A stretch of DNA of 64,000 bases, from the NCBI RefSeq assembly GCF_963526985.1, contig NZ_CAURPW010000002.1, positions 206,696 through 270,695 on the forward strand, in the 5' to 3' direction. Under the pieces are notes generated by a model. The model had not been told where the DNA came from. It ran no database searches and worked only from the letters and a program-made list of their open reading frames with translations. Made by a program: the position numbers and the translations under genes. Shown piece after piece: positions 44,913 to 53,893 of this stretch. Position 1 is the first letter of the stretch. Each line of letters starts with the position of its first letter. The stretch comes from an uncultured Campylobacter sp. GTDB lineage: Bacteria; Campylobacterota; Campylobacteria; Campylobacterales; Campylobacteraceae.

Positions 44913-45936
44913 CGGATTTTTCCGTGATGTGAGGCAAAATTTGCACGCTGCCCAGCTCGCTACACATCGGACAGCGGTAAAAATGCATCGGAAAGGCGTT
45001 TTTGCAGCTCTTACAGACGTAGTTAAAGCTAAGCGCGGCCTTGTCGTAGTTTGCCGCTTTTAGCTTCTTTAAAACCTCTAGCTCAAAGCCCAGCAGCACG
45101 CCGTCCTCGTCGCTCATGCCCTTGACGAAAAACAGGCTCTTATACTCGGGATCGGTTAAATTTACGGGCGAGTTTTGATAATAAACCAAATCCAAAACGT
45201 CCCCTAGCGGCGGAAAATCGGCAAAATCCTTAAGCCCAGAGCCGCTTAAATTTAACCTCTCCATCGCCATACGCCGCACGAGTGCAAATTCGTCCTTTAG
45301 GGCTAAAATTTCGCCGATTTTGGCCGCTTCGTCTTTGCTTTTATCCGCTAAAATTTGCAGCGCCTTGATGTACGCCGTCTGCGCTCTCACGCCCTCGCCG
45401 AGCTCTTGCAATGCGTCCAAAGCCTGTAGCGCGCCCCCATAATCTTTTAGTTTTTCGAAAATTATCGTTAGCGATTTTAGCGCGATTTGATTTCGCGGAG
45501 AGATTTTTAGCGCCTCTAAAAAGACGCTTTTTGCACGCTCGAGAAAGCCCGCCTTAAAATAAGTCTGGCCAAGATCGGTAAAAATTTGCTCCTTTGCCGC
45601 GCGGTTTTTAGCCCGCTCCAAAGCCACGGCATAGACGTTGATAGCTTTTTCAAAATATCCGCTTTTTGAAAACGTCCCCGCCAAAAAGCACATCGTAGCC
45701 GTATCTGCGCCCGAGTTTATCAAAAGTTGCTTATTTTGCTCGCTCAGGCCTTGAGATTTGCCGAATTTTTTCAAAAATCCCGCGATCTCAGCCTTTTCGT
45801 CCTTGCTCTTAAAAACGCCCCACGCGTAGCTAAAAACGGCGATAATTAGCACCGCGGCTACTAGCACCACGAGGCCGAAAATCGGGTCTCTAAATTCGAT
45901 AAAAAATATATCCAAAATGCCGCTTTCTAAAGTCAA
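44890..45936 (-). CDS. Membrane-anchored TPR protein with C-terminal zinc ribbon (LapB-like layout)
   Basis: A 348-residue protein with one N-terminal transmembrane helix (FGLVVLVAAVLIIAVFSYAWG), a run of TPR-like helices (about 70-200) and a C-terminal CxxC...CxxC ribbon (CKSCKNAF, then YRCPMCSELG). This is the layout of E. coli LapB/YciM, which controls LPS synthesis through FtsH and LpxC. The sequence alone does not prove that function. The TTG start is tentative; a second TTG at codon 9 is possible. C. jejuni has an equivalent next to rnhA. dnaG is divergent, 42 bases away. Confidence 0.75.
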   Translation of the reverse strand: MTLESGILDIFFIEFRDPIFGLVVLVAAVLIIAVFSYAWGVFKSKDEKAEIAGFLKKFGKSQGLSEQNKQLLINSGADTATMCFLAGTFSKSGYFEKAINVYAVALERAKNRAAKEQIFTDLGQTYFKAGFLERAKSVFLEALKISPRNQIALKSLTIIFEKLKDYGGALQALDALQELGEGVRAQTAYIKALQILADKSKDEAAKIGEILALKDEFALVRRMAMERLNLSGSGLKDFADFPPLGDVLDLVYYQNSPVNLTDPEYKSLFFVKGMSDEDGVLLGFELEVLKKLKAANYDKAALSFNYVCKSCKNAFPMHFYRCPMCSELGSVQILPHITEKSDENSMPF

Positions 45937-45978
45937 ATTTAACGCCGATTATAGCAAAACGATTGTATAATCTCGCTT

Positions 45979-47652
45979 ATGATCGATCCAAAATCAATAG
46001 AAAGACTAAAAGCGCAAACCGATATCGTCGATATAGTCGGGCACTATCTGCCGCTGAAAAAAAGCGGAGCGAACTTCGTGTGCGTCTGCCCGTTTCACGA
46101 CGATAAAAACCCGAGCATGAGCGTAAGTCCGTCGCGCGGGATATTTCACTGCTTTTCGTGCAAAGCCGGCGGCGACGCGATCAAATTCGTGATGGACTAC
46201 GAAAAGCTAAGCTACCCTGAAGCCGTCGAAAAGATCGCCGGACTGCAAAATTTCACGCTAAACTACGTGCGCGGCGGCGAACCGGCGAAGGAAAATAAGC
46301 ACATCCTAGAAAACGCAAACGCCTTTTACCGCTCGCTGCTTTATAAAACGCCAGCGGCCGTGGAGTATCTCTACTCGCGCGGTATAACAGACGAGCTGAT
46401 AGATAAATTTGAACTAGGTTTCGCGCCCGAGAGCGCACAGACGATAAGGCTACTGCAAAACGATCAAATCGAGCCCAAAGAAGCCCTAGAAGTCGGTATA
46501 GTAAAGCAAAACGAAAACGGCATCTACGCTAGCTTCATAAATCGCATCACCTTTCCTATCTACACGCACGCGGGACGGCTCGTGGGCTTTGGCGGACGCA
46601 CGATCAGCGGAAACCCCGCAAAATACGTAAATTCGCCCCAGTCCGCGGTCTTTGATAAATCAACGCTTTTTTACGGCTACCACCTGGCAAAGCGCGAAAT
46701 TTTCGCCAAAAATCAAATCATCATCACCGAAGGCTACATGGACGTCATCATGTTGCACAAGGCGGGCTTTAATAACGCCGTAGCCGTGCTTGGAACCGCG
46801 CTCACGACAAAGCACCTACCGCTTTTAAAACGCGGCGAGATTAGCGTCATCTTGTGCTTTGACGGCGACGACGCGGGCATAAACGCTGCGACTAAGTCCG
46901 CCCTGCTACTCGCGCAAAACGAAATCGACGGCAGCGTCGTTATTATCGAGGGCGGCGCAGATCCCGCCGATATGGTTGTCGCGGGCAAGATAGAGTATCT
47001 GCGGCAAATTTTTGAAAGCGGCACGGAGATCGGCGAATTTTACATCAGGCATCTAGCTAGCGGCTTTGATCTCTCGCGCCCCGTTCAAAAGCAAAAGGCG
47101 CTAGAAGCGATCCAGGCCTTTACCGCGAGTCTAAAACCCATCGTCGCAAACTCCTACGCGCCGCTCGTGGCTAAAATTTTAAAGATAGCCGAGGGGTCGT
47201 TTCGCCTCTCACGCGGATCAAATTCGGCGGCGAGGCAAGGCTACGGCGGGACGGAGCAAAACGCGCAGGGCTACGAAACGCAAAATTTCCGCGCAAACTC
47301 TGGACGTAAAGACCCGCTGGAAATCCAAATTTTAAAAACAATGATAGAAAACGAGAGTCTAAAAAAATTTATTTTAGAAAATTTAAAGCCCGATTATTTC
47401 GCGCGCCACAGGGCGGTCTACGAAGCGATCGCGGCGGGAGCGGACGCGAACGATCCGTCCGTGCGCGAGATAATATTTGAAAAATACGAGGCATTTAAAA
47501 ACGAGGAGGAAATTTTACAAAATCTAAAATTTTTTAAAACAAGATTTTACAAAAATTTATACAAAAAGTATTCGGCGTCGCAAATCTCGCTAGAAGAAAA
47601 GCAACCGATACTAAAAAAAATAAACGAAATTTTAAAGGAACTTAAAAAATGA
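45979..47652 (+). CDS. dnaG: DNA primase
   Basis: This 557-residue enzyme makes RNA primers at the replication fork. The zinc-binding domain is CVCPFHDDKNPSMSVSPSRG then FHCFSCKAGGDA (about 36-70). The RNA polymerase core has the TOPRIM motif ITEGYMDVI and CFDGDDAGINAA. The C-terminal region (about 420-557) is the helicase-binding part and is variable. It starts 42 bases from the divergent TPR gene and overlaps the next gene by four bases. Confidence 0.95.
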   Translation: MIDPKSIERLKAQTDIVDIVGHYLPLKKSGANFVCVCPFHDDKNPSMSVSPSRGIFHCFSCKAGGDAIKFVMDYEKLSYPEAVEKIAGLQNFTLNYVRGGEPAKENKHILENANAFYRSLLYKTPAAVEYLYSRGITDELIDKFELGFAPESAQTIRLLQNDQIEPKEALEVGIVKQNENGIYASFINRITFPIYTHAGRLVGFGGRTISGNPAKYVNSPQSAVFDKSTLFYGYHLAKREIFAKNQIIITEGYMDVIMLHKAGFNNAVAVLGTALTTKHLPLLKRGEISVILCFDGDDAGINAATKSALLLAQNEIDGSVVIIEGGADPADMVVAGKIEYLRQIFESGTEIGEFYIRHLASGFDLSRPVQKQKALEAIQAFTASLKPIVANSYAPLVAKILKIAEGSFRLSRGSNSAARQGYGGTEQNAQGYETQNFRANSGRKDPLEIQILKTMIENESLKKFILENLKPDYFARHRAVYEAIAAGADANDPSVREIIFEKYEAFKNEEEILQNLKFFKTRFYKNLYKKYSASQISLEEKQPILKKINEILKELKK

Positions 47653-48635
47653 AAGCATTGGTTTTATTTAGCGGCGGGCTTGATAGTATGATCTCTATCA
47701 AGCTTCTAACCAGCCAAGGCATCGAAGTTACGGCGATTCACATCGACATAGGCTTTAGCGGCGACGAGAAAAAGGCTGAAATTTTACGCCGCCGCGCAAA
47801 CGAAGCCGGAGCCGAGTTTAAGATCGTAGATATCAGAAACGAATACCTACGCGAGGTGCTTTTTACGCCAAAGCATGGCTACGGCAAGCACTTTAACCCC
47901 TGCATCGACTGCCACGGATATATGTTTAAAACGGCGCTTGCGATGATGAGCGCGGAGGGCGCTAGCTTTATCGCGACGGGCGAGGTGATCGGCCAGCGTC
48001 CGATGAGCCAAAGGCGCGACGCGATGGCGCAGGTCAAAAACGCCGCCGGCGACGAGGACGACCTTATCTTGCGCCCGATGTCCGCGCAGCTGATGAAGCC
48101 TACAAAGCCCGAGCGCGAAGGCTGGGTCGATCGCAGTAAGCTGCTAGGCATCAGCGGACGCGACCGCAAAAGACAGCTCGCGCTTGCCAAGGAATTTGGC
48201 TTTAGCGAATTTGAGACGCCAGGCGGCGGATGCTTGCTCACGATCGAGAGCTTTTCAAATAAAATCAAAGATTTCATCAAATTTGACCCCAATATGACTA
48301 GCGCGGATATGCAGCTGCTGCGTATCGGGCGGCATCTGCGCCTGGCAAACGGCACCAAAATGGTCATCGGCCGCGACGAAAACGACAACGCCAAACTTCT
48401 AGCTCTAAATAATCCGAAATTTACGCAGATCAAATTTGACGAGGGCGTCGTGGGCGCGACTAGTCTCGTGGAGGCTAAATTTAACGAGTCTGATCTCGAG
48501 TTTGCCGTGCGGTTGGCGCTTGCTTATACCAAGACGGATAAAGACGCCGCGGTGCGAGCTAAAATCGGCGAGCGCGAAATTTGTGTGAAGCCATTTGAAA
48601 GCAAAGAACCTGCGCAGAAGTTTTTCGTAAATTAA
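47649..48635 (+). CDS. PP-loop ATPase, MnmA/ThiI-like (probable tRNA thiolation or related)
   Basis: A 328-residue protein with the N-terminal PP-loop LVLFSGGLDSMISIKLL and a conserved NPCIDCHGYMFKTAL segment. It is annotated in Campylobacter as an ATP-binding or MnmA-like protein. It lacks the full length and catalytic layout of true MnmA, so its substrate is unclear; the cysteines in PCIDCH could carry sulfur. It follows dnaG with an ATGA overlap. Confidence 0.75.
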   Translation: MKALVLFSGGLDSMISIKLLTSQGIEVTAIHIDIGFSGDEKKAEILRRRANEAGAEFKIVDIRNEYLREVLFTPKHGYGKHFNPCIDCHGYMFKTALAMMSAEGASFIATGEVIGQRPMSQRRDAMAQVKNAAGDEDDLILRPMSAQLMKPTKPEREGWVDRSKLLGISGRDRKRQLALAKEFGFSEFETPGGGCLLTIESFSNKIKDFIKFDPNMTSADMQLLRIGRHLRLANGTKMVIGRDENDNAKLLALNNPKFTQIKFDEGVVGATSLVEAKFNESDLEFAVRLALAYTKTDKDAAVRAKIGEREICVKPFESKEPAQKFFVN

Positions 48636-49723
48636 ATTTAAGCGTTTAGATTAAAGCTGCGTGTCCGCGTTAAATTTTGCGGGTTAAATTTAAAAAATGC
48701 GCGAGATAGTTTAAAATCGCAAGCTAAATTTAAGGACTTTGGGTTTTAAAATCATCCGCAAAAAGCAATCTAACGACTAAATTTGGCGTCTAAATTGGAC
48801 GGTTTAACCGCAAGCCGCATTTAGCGCGTTTTGCCTTAGCTTGCGGCCGTTTAGCCTAAACCATCGGCACTAAGACCGGACTTTGGGCTTTAATCTACTC
48901 AAGCAAAAAGAGGCTAGACGCGAAATTAAACGCATTAATAAATACGCATTCTTAAAGACGCTTTTTTGGCTTAAATTTACCCTCGTAGCGCGCCTAAAGC
49001 AAGCAGAGCCGCAAAACTCGCTCTTGCGGTAAAAGCTAAATTTCGGTTGCAAAAAGCTTTTGGCGGCGATTTAAATGACGCGATTTAAGCGGAAAATCAA
49101 TCGCGCGCTGATTTGGCTATTTTGAGTTAAATTTAGCTTGCATAACGGCGATTTTTCGTTTGCTAGCGGTTAAATTTATAAACGCCGCAAATCTAGGCGC
49201 CCAAGCTATTTTTAGCCTTAGGTTTTGCTCTTTAAAGCCCCGCAGCTTCGCCAAAACGCTCTTTGTAAGATTTTTTGCTATTAATCGCAGCCAAATTTAT
49301 ATGCGGCGGTTTGTGCCAGTTTGCTTGCACGGCTCGTACGCGCGCAATGTTTTATGATTTTCATCCACACCAAGCGCGAAATAGCCTAAATTTATCTACT
49401 CGGATGAAAATTTAACGATTTTACCGCCTTGATTTTGCGTATTTGCGCGCTAAAAAGTAAGCTTAAAACGGATGCTTACGGTATTTTGTCCTAAATTTAT
49501 AGCTGCCGCGCACCGTAAATCCCAATTATAACAAAGCGCCGCAAAAACCCACATTTTCTTATTTTACGGGCTTTAAAACGACAATTCGGCCCAAATCCGT
49601 TTGCCGTTTCGTAACTTTAAGTCAAAAAAGCCTTAACTTAATTTTACCGTGATAAAACCAAAATATTTTCAGATTTTATTTTATTTTGATATATTTTAAG
49701 TATAATTCTCAATTTAATATAAT
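48636..49723. other. Large gene-free gap rich in AAATTT palindromes
   Basis: Nearly 1.1 kb with no supported gene on either strand. By eye I count about 13 copies of AAATTT between 48601 and 49510. CCGCAAGC (48808-48815) and GCTTGCGG (48839-48846) form an eight-pair stem with a long loop. The last 100 bases become very AT-rich, which may be the promoter for the gene at 49724. It could be a decayed gene region or a spacer. Confidence 0.5.
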
Positions 49724-50341
49724 ATGAAAGTTTTTGCAATGGATTATCAAGGATTATTTTTAACGGCGCAGTTTTTAAACGATAGAAAAAAGGCGAGCAG
49801 AAAGGAAATAACGGCGTTTTTAGCAAAAAGCATAAACGCCTCGCAAAGCAAAGCCGACGCACTCATAAATGCATTAGCCGCAAGTGCAGCGATTTTAAAT
49901 TTGCCGCCGCCGCAAAGGCTAGTCGTAAAAACCGGACGCGGGATATACGAGATAAGCCAAGCCGGCAAAAAAATACTAAAAGGTAAAGACGCGCGGCAAA
50001 ATTTTATGCGAAAACTAGATGAAATTTACGGCGCCGCGCAAAAATCACAACCGCTAAAACGCCCCTCGCCCAAGATACAAGAATACGCAAAAGACGTCGC
50101 CCTAGCCTTGCTTTGCGAGATAAAGGATAAGTTAGTCGGCGAGTTAAAATCAAAACCCATGCAGGCGTTTAAATCGCTCGCGCTAAAACTCGTTAAAAAA
50201 CATAAAATTTTAGGCAAAATTTATGTCTTTAGACATATTTTTATCGCGGTTTTGGCGGCTAAACTCGTATTTGAGGCCTTTCAAATCCTAAGGCGCAGGC
50301 GCGAGAAAAGACTGCAAACGGCTACTTTAAGCCAAATTTAA
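49724..50341 (+). CDS. Hypothetical protein, possible N-terminal winged helix and C-terminal membrane helix
   Basis: A 205-residue basic protein I do not recognise. Residues 6-85 (FLTAQFLNDRKKASRKEITAF then SQSKADALINALAASAAIL, GRGIYEISQAGKKIL) read like a helix-turn-helix or winged-helix domain of the Mrr_N kind. Residues about 170-190 (FRHIFIAVLAAKLVFEAFQIL) are hydrophobic, followed by a basic tail (RRRREKR). That would make it a membrane-tethered DNA- or RNA-binding protein. A second ATG at codon 6 (MDYQG) is possible. It converges on the AT-rich membrane-protein genes. Confidence 0.55.
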   Translation: MKVFAMDYQGLFLTAQFLNDRKKASRKEITAFLAKSINASQSKADALINALAASAAILNLPPPQRLVVKTGRGIYEISQAGKKILKGKDARQNFMRKLDEIYGAAQKSQPLKRPSPKIQEYAKDVALALLCEIKDKLVGELKSKPMQAFKSLALKLVKKHKILGKIYVFRHIFIAVLAAKLVFEAFQILRRRREKRLQTATLSQI

Positions 50342-50871
50342 ACTTTCATAGCATTTGAAGGCGAATGATTAAATTTATACTTAACAATATCCAGTAAAAA
50401 ATATAATAAAAAATAATATATTAAATATTTGACGGTAAATATCATAACTACTGCCGCCTCAAGCATTCGAACGGCGCTTGCGACGCATTCGTTATCTACA
50501 AAAATAACAAAGCGATCTATATAATGCTTTATAAACATTATTATTTTTAATAAAAGCCAAATATCAAATAAAATTCCGAATACGATAGGAAAAACGAAGA
50601 TTACCATTATAAATTTACTAAAACTAAAATTCGCATATCTAGGCGTTCCACATAAATCAAGCCTTACGGAGTAAAATTGAGAAGGAAATATCGCGATACC
50701 GATCAATACGCCGCCTAAAATTTCGCTCAAAACGCCCATAGGTACCGGTAAATTCGGCGCAAAACTATAATACAAATAGCATCCGGCGACCAACAGCGCC
50801 GCAAAAAATGCAAGTACGATATAAACCGTAAACATCGCAAATCTAAGAAACTTTTCGCCTTTTGCTGGCAT
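50338..50871 (-). CDS. Hypothetical four-helix membrane protein
   Basis: A 177-residue protein with about four hydrophobic helices (FAMFTVYIVLAFFAALLVAG, SEILGGVLIGIAIF, FIMVIFVFPIVFGILFDIW, AAVVMIFTVKYLIYYFLLYF). No family is recognised. The coding sequence is markedly more AT-rich than the housekeeping genes nearby. It is 14 bases downstream of the next membrane-protein gene, so the two likely form a transcript. Part of an island of unknown function. Confidence 0.6.
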   Translation of the reverse strand: MPAKGEKFLRFAMFTVYIVLAFFAALLVAGCYLYYSFAPNLPVPMGVLSEILGGVLIGIAIFPSQFYSVRLDLCGTPRYANFSFSKFIMVIFVFPIVFGILFDIWLLLKIIMFIKHYIDRFVIFVDNECVASAVRMLEAAVVMIFTVKYLIYYFLLYFLLDIVKYKFNHSPSNAMKV

Positions 50872-50885
50872 ATCTACGCTTAAAT

Positions 50886-51425
50886 TTATCGCTTCATTAT
50901 CTTTACGTTTTTGTTGATTAAAAACTCTTCCAAATTTTTAATATCGCCAGCATTAAATAACGATAAATTAACTCTTGCAAAATAAAATACGGAATTGACG
51001 GTTTTTATAATCATATATTTATTTATAATTTTAACGTATTTTATTTCTTCATAATCTACGCTTCTTTCTCTAAACGAATAATAAATACTTAAAAAACTAT
51101 CGTAGCAGGATATCTTTTTTATAGAATACGAATAAAAGTAAATTTTTATAAAATAAAAAATACCTAATATACCGATAAACGAATAATTATTACCGATTAA
51201 CGTCAAATAAACAGATGCGCTAAGCATAACGATTTGAAACAAAATCTCAAATAACCCGCCGATATATTTAGCTCTTTTTACGCTAAGAAGCGTTTTGGGC
51301 ATGACTATCTCTATATATGCTCCGCTACCGTCGGCAGTCTCTATACGCATCACGTCGTATAATTCCTTGTCGTATTCCTCATCAAATTCATACTCTAAGT
51401 TTTCTTCGTATTTTTCTTTTTCCAT
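50886..51425 (-). CDS. Membrane protein with PH-like (bPH/YcxB-type) C-terminal domain
   Basis: A 179-residue protein: an acidic N-terminal 30 residues, two hydrophobic helices (GLFEILFQIVMLSASVYLTLI and FIGILGIFYFIKIYFY), then a beta-rich domain (DSFLSIYYSFRERSVDYEEI, KYVKIINKYMIIKTVNSVFY) ending in a helix (DIKNLEEFLINKNVKI). Two helices followed by such a domain resemble bacterial PH-domain membrane proteins. Very AT-rich. I give no function. Confidence 0.6.
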   Translation of the reverse strand: MEKEKYEENLEYEFDEEYDKELYDVMRIETADGSGAYIEIVMPKTLLSVKRAKYIGGLFEILFQIVMLSASVYLTLIGNNYSFIGILGIFYFIKIYFYSYSIKKISCYDSFLSIYYSFRERSVDYEEIKYVKIINKYMIIKTVNSVFYFARVNLSLFNAGDIKNLEEFLINKNVKIMKR

Positions 51426-51625
51426 ATTTCTTTCCTATTTTTATTTATTATACATTTATAAAATAGTTTTTTTGCTTAATTAAATACTTTTTAATTTCAA
51501 AAATCTTCTTGTCTGCGCGTTTATGTTTAAAAATAGATATGTAAATTTAGCTAAACGTAGTTAAATTTTAGCGGCGAACCAAAAGCAAATTTATATGTAA
51601 ATTTGACAAAAATCTCAAGCCTAAT

Positions 51626-52423
51626 TTACTCTAAACTAAAAAACCGCCTCATCTTACGCTTCCAATCGTCTTTTGGTATTTCCGTATCGTTTGGATCGTC
51701 GCTCCAGACCTCGTGTTTATCCTCGAAAAATATCGCGGACCTTTGAGCTTGCGGCATAAATTTCGTCTTGTCCTCCACGGGGATTTTGTTTGCCCGAAAA
51801 TACCGCAACAGCTCAAAATAATCATCTCTGCTATAGCAATTTACCAAAAAATAATTTCTATTTTTCATCCTGATGACGAAATTTTTACGCAGTAGCCATA
51901 GCGGTTCGCCCGATTTTTTGAGTTTATAGATTTTAAACGGCAGCGCAAATATCAAATAAACCAAAAGATATCTTATAAAGTCTCTCGTTTTGTTAAAATG
52001 CACGCCGATAGAGGACTTTTTATAGAGCTGATACGGGGTAAAAAAGTGAAATCTGCCGTATCTGCTATCAAGCTCGCTGATAACGCAAAAATAGACCTTT
52101 TCCACGTCTTTTACGAGGGCGATTTTCTCCTCGCTCTCTACTTTGTTTACGTAGACATACTCTATATGATAAATTTGCTCGCTAGAAAATCTAAAAAAGC
52201 TCGGTTTTTGTTTAAAAACTCGCGGCGCGAAAACGTATGTATTGTATAGGCAGAATAATAAAAAAGATGCAGGCAAAGCAATAAGATAAATGCGGTATAA
52301 AAGCCCATAGTCGCTAAAAGCAAATACAAAAACGATAATCGAGTAAAGAATAATATAATATCCCATCAAAAACAGCGCGCCGTAGTCGTTTATGATTATC
52401 GGATTTTCGTCGTAGTTTCTCAA
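51626..52423 (-). CDS. Hypothetical membrane protein with PH-like soluble region
   Basis: A 265-residue protein with two N-terminal helices (GYYIILYSIIVFVFAF and IYLIALPASFLLFCLYNTYV), a cytoplasmic region split by another hydrophobic segment (FIRYLLVYLIFALPFKIYKL), and a C-terminal part (FVIRMKNRNYFLVNCYSRDD then YFELLRYFRANKIPVEDK) that reads like the last strands and helix of a PH-like domain. It resembles the previous gene in plan though not in obvious sequence. AT-rich. No family is recognised with confidence. Confidence 0.6.
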   Translation of the reverse strand: MRNYDENPIIINDYGALFLMGYYIILYSIIVFVFAFSDYGLLYRIYLIALPASFLLFCLYNTYVFAPRVFKQKPSFFRFSSEQIYHIEYVYVNKVESEEKIALVKDVEKVYFCVISELDSRYGRFHFFTPYQLYKKSSIGVHFNKTRDFIRYLLVYLIFALPFKIYKLKKSGEPLWLLRKNFVIRMKNRNYFLVNCYSRDDYFELLRYFRANKIPVEDKTKFMPQAQRSAIFFEDKHEVWSDDPNDTEIPKDDWKRKMRRFFSLE

Positions 52424-52535
52424 ATTTTCTCCAAATTTCGCTTCACGCGGTCAAATTTAAAATGTATAACAAAAGGCGGGCGCGAGCTAAATTTAACTAG
52501 GTAAATTTAAAATCAGCTCGCCGTAAACTCAAAGT

Positions 52536-52577
52536 AAATTTAAGCGGCTGCCCCTCAAGCCAAAGCCGCTTAAATTT
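52536..52577 (-). terminator. Strong inverted repeat, probable serC terminator
   Basis: AAATTTAAGCGGCT and AGCCGCTTAAATTT form a perfect 14-base inverted repeat around a 14-base loop, about 100 bases past the serC stop. Because each arm ends in AAATTT, it also carries two copies of the abundant hexamer. It could terminate in either direction. Confidence 0.65.
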
Positions 52578-52673
52578 GTGCAAAAAGCAAAAATTTGACG
52601 CACCGCCGAATTTAGCCGCGGGCTTAAATTTACCCGAAGCAAAGCCAAACTCGCGCGACGCGTCCAGCCAAAT

Positions 52674-53750
52674 TTACCCGTTTTTCCTCGCAAATTCTTT
52701 CATAAACTCAGCCAAAGTCCGCACGTTTTCGATACTCACAGCATTATATATCGAAGCTCTGATGCCGCCTACGTGACGGTGTCCTTTTAGGCCCAGCATA
52801 CCCGAGTTTTCGGACTCGGCGATAAAGGCTGCCTCCAGCTCGCGGTTTGCGATAGTGAAACTAACGTTCATCAGCGAGCGGCTATCTTTTTGCGCGTGAC
52901 CTTTATAAAAGCCGCCCGAACCGTCGATCGCGCCGTAAAGCAGCGCCGCCTTTTGCTCGTTGATCCGGTTTACGCCCACTAGACCGCCCTGCTCTTGCAC
53001 CCAGCCCAGCGTCAAATTTAGCAGATAGATACCAAATGTCGGCGGCGTATTGTATAGCGACGCGGCGCTAGCGTGCGTATCGTAGCGAAGCATCGTCGGA
53101 GTGCGCTCCATGCAGGCTCGCTCTAGCAGGTCCTTGCGGATGATGACGACGGTTACGCCGCTTGGGCCGGCATTTTTCTGCGCGCCGCCGTAGAGCAACC
53201 CCACGTCCGTGAAATCAACCGGCCGCGAGAAAAAATCGCTCGACGCATCGACGACTAGCGGGGCTTTAGAGCGAGGCAGCGCGCGGTACTGCGTGCCGTA
53301 GATGGTGTTGTTCGTGCAGACGTAGCCGTATGCGGCGGCGTCATCAAATTTGACCTCGGGGATGCGGTCATAGGATGTCTCTTTGCTGCTAGCGACCACT
53401 TCGTATCTTGCGCCGACGTTTGCGGCCTCTTTGATCGCCTTGCTCGTCCAGACGCCCGTGTCGGCATACTGCGCGACGCCTTTGGCGGCTAAATTTAGCG
53501 GTATCATCGCAAACTGCAAATGCGCGCCGCCTTGCAAAAATAGCACGTCAAATTCCTCGCCGATGCCGTATAGCTCGCGCGCCTTGGCCATCGCGCCGTA
53601 GTGCACCTCTTCAAAAATCTTGCTTCGGTGGCTGATTTCCATTATCGAAAAGCCCTTGCCCTGATAGTCCGTGAGCTCGTTTTGCGCGCGCTCAAGCACG
53701 CTAAGGGGCAGAGCCGAAGGTCCCGCGCTAAAATTTAGCTTTCTATTCAT
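52674..53750 (-). CDS. serC: Phosphoserine aminotransferase
   Basis: A 358-residue PLP enzyme for the second step of serine synthesis; it may also act in pyridoxal phosphate synthesis. NFSAGPSALPLSVLERAQNEL opens the protein, FLQGGAHLQFAMIPLNL, DASSDFFSRPVD and YGGAQKNAGPSGVTVV (with the PLP lysine) follow, and GGIRASIYNAV is the C-terminal signature. The ATG at 53750 is chosen because AAAGGAG lies seven bases upstream; the frame is open five codons further. A hairpin follows the gene. Confidence 0.95.
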   Translation of the reverse strand: MNRKLNFSAGPSALPLSVLERAQNELTDYQGKGFSIMEISHRSKIFEEVHYGAMAKARELYGIGEEFDVLFLQGGAHLQFAMIPLNLAAKGVAQYADTGVWTSKAIKEAANVGARYEVVASSKETSYDRIPEVKFDDAAAYGYVCTNNTIYGTQYRALPRSKAPLVVDASSDFFSRPVDFTDVGLLYGGAQKNAGPSGVTVVIIRKDLLERACMERTPTMLRYDTHASAASLYNTPPTFGIYLLNLTLGWVQEQGGLVGVNRINEQKAALLYGAIDGSGGFYKGHAQKDSRSLMNVSFTIANRELEAAFIAESENSGMLGLKGHRHVGGIRASIYNAVSIENVRTLAEFMKEFARKNG

Positions 53751-53893
53751 CCAAACTCCTTTCAAATTTGAGCTGATTTTAGCGTTATTTGCGTTAAAAA
53801 ATCATTTCACGTCGCAAGGTCAGCGGCAAAAGGACGCAAATTTTACACTTTAAGCTACCTTTTGATACAATTTTTCATATTAAGGAGCGAAAT

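Noticed and set aside
48636..49723. The repeated AAATTT palindromes as a CRISPR array or tandem repeat
   Set aside because: Spacing is irregular, the unit is only six bases and the flanks differ, so they are dispersed motifs and not an array.
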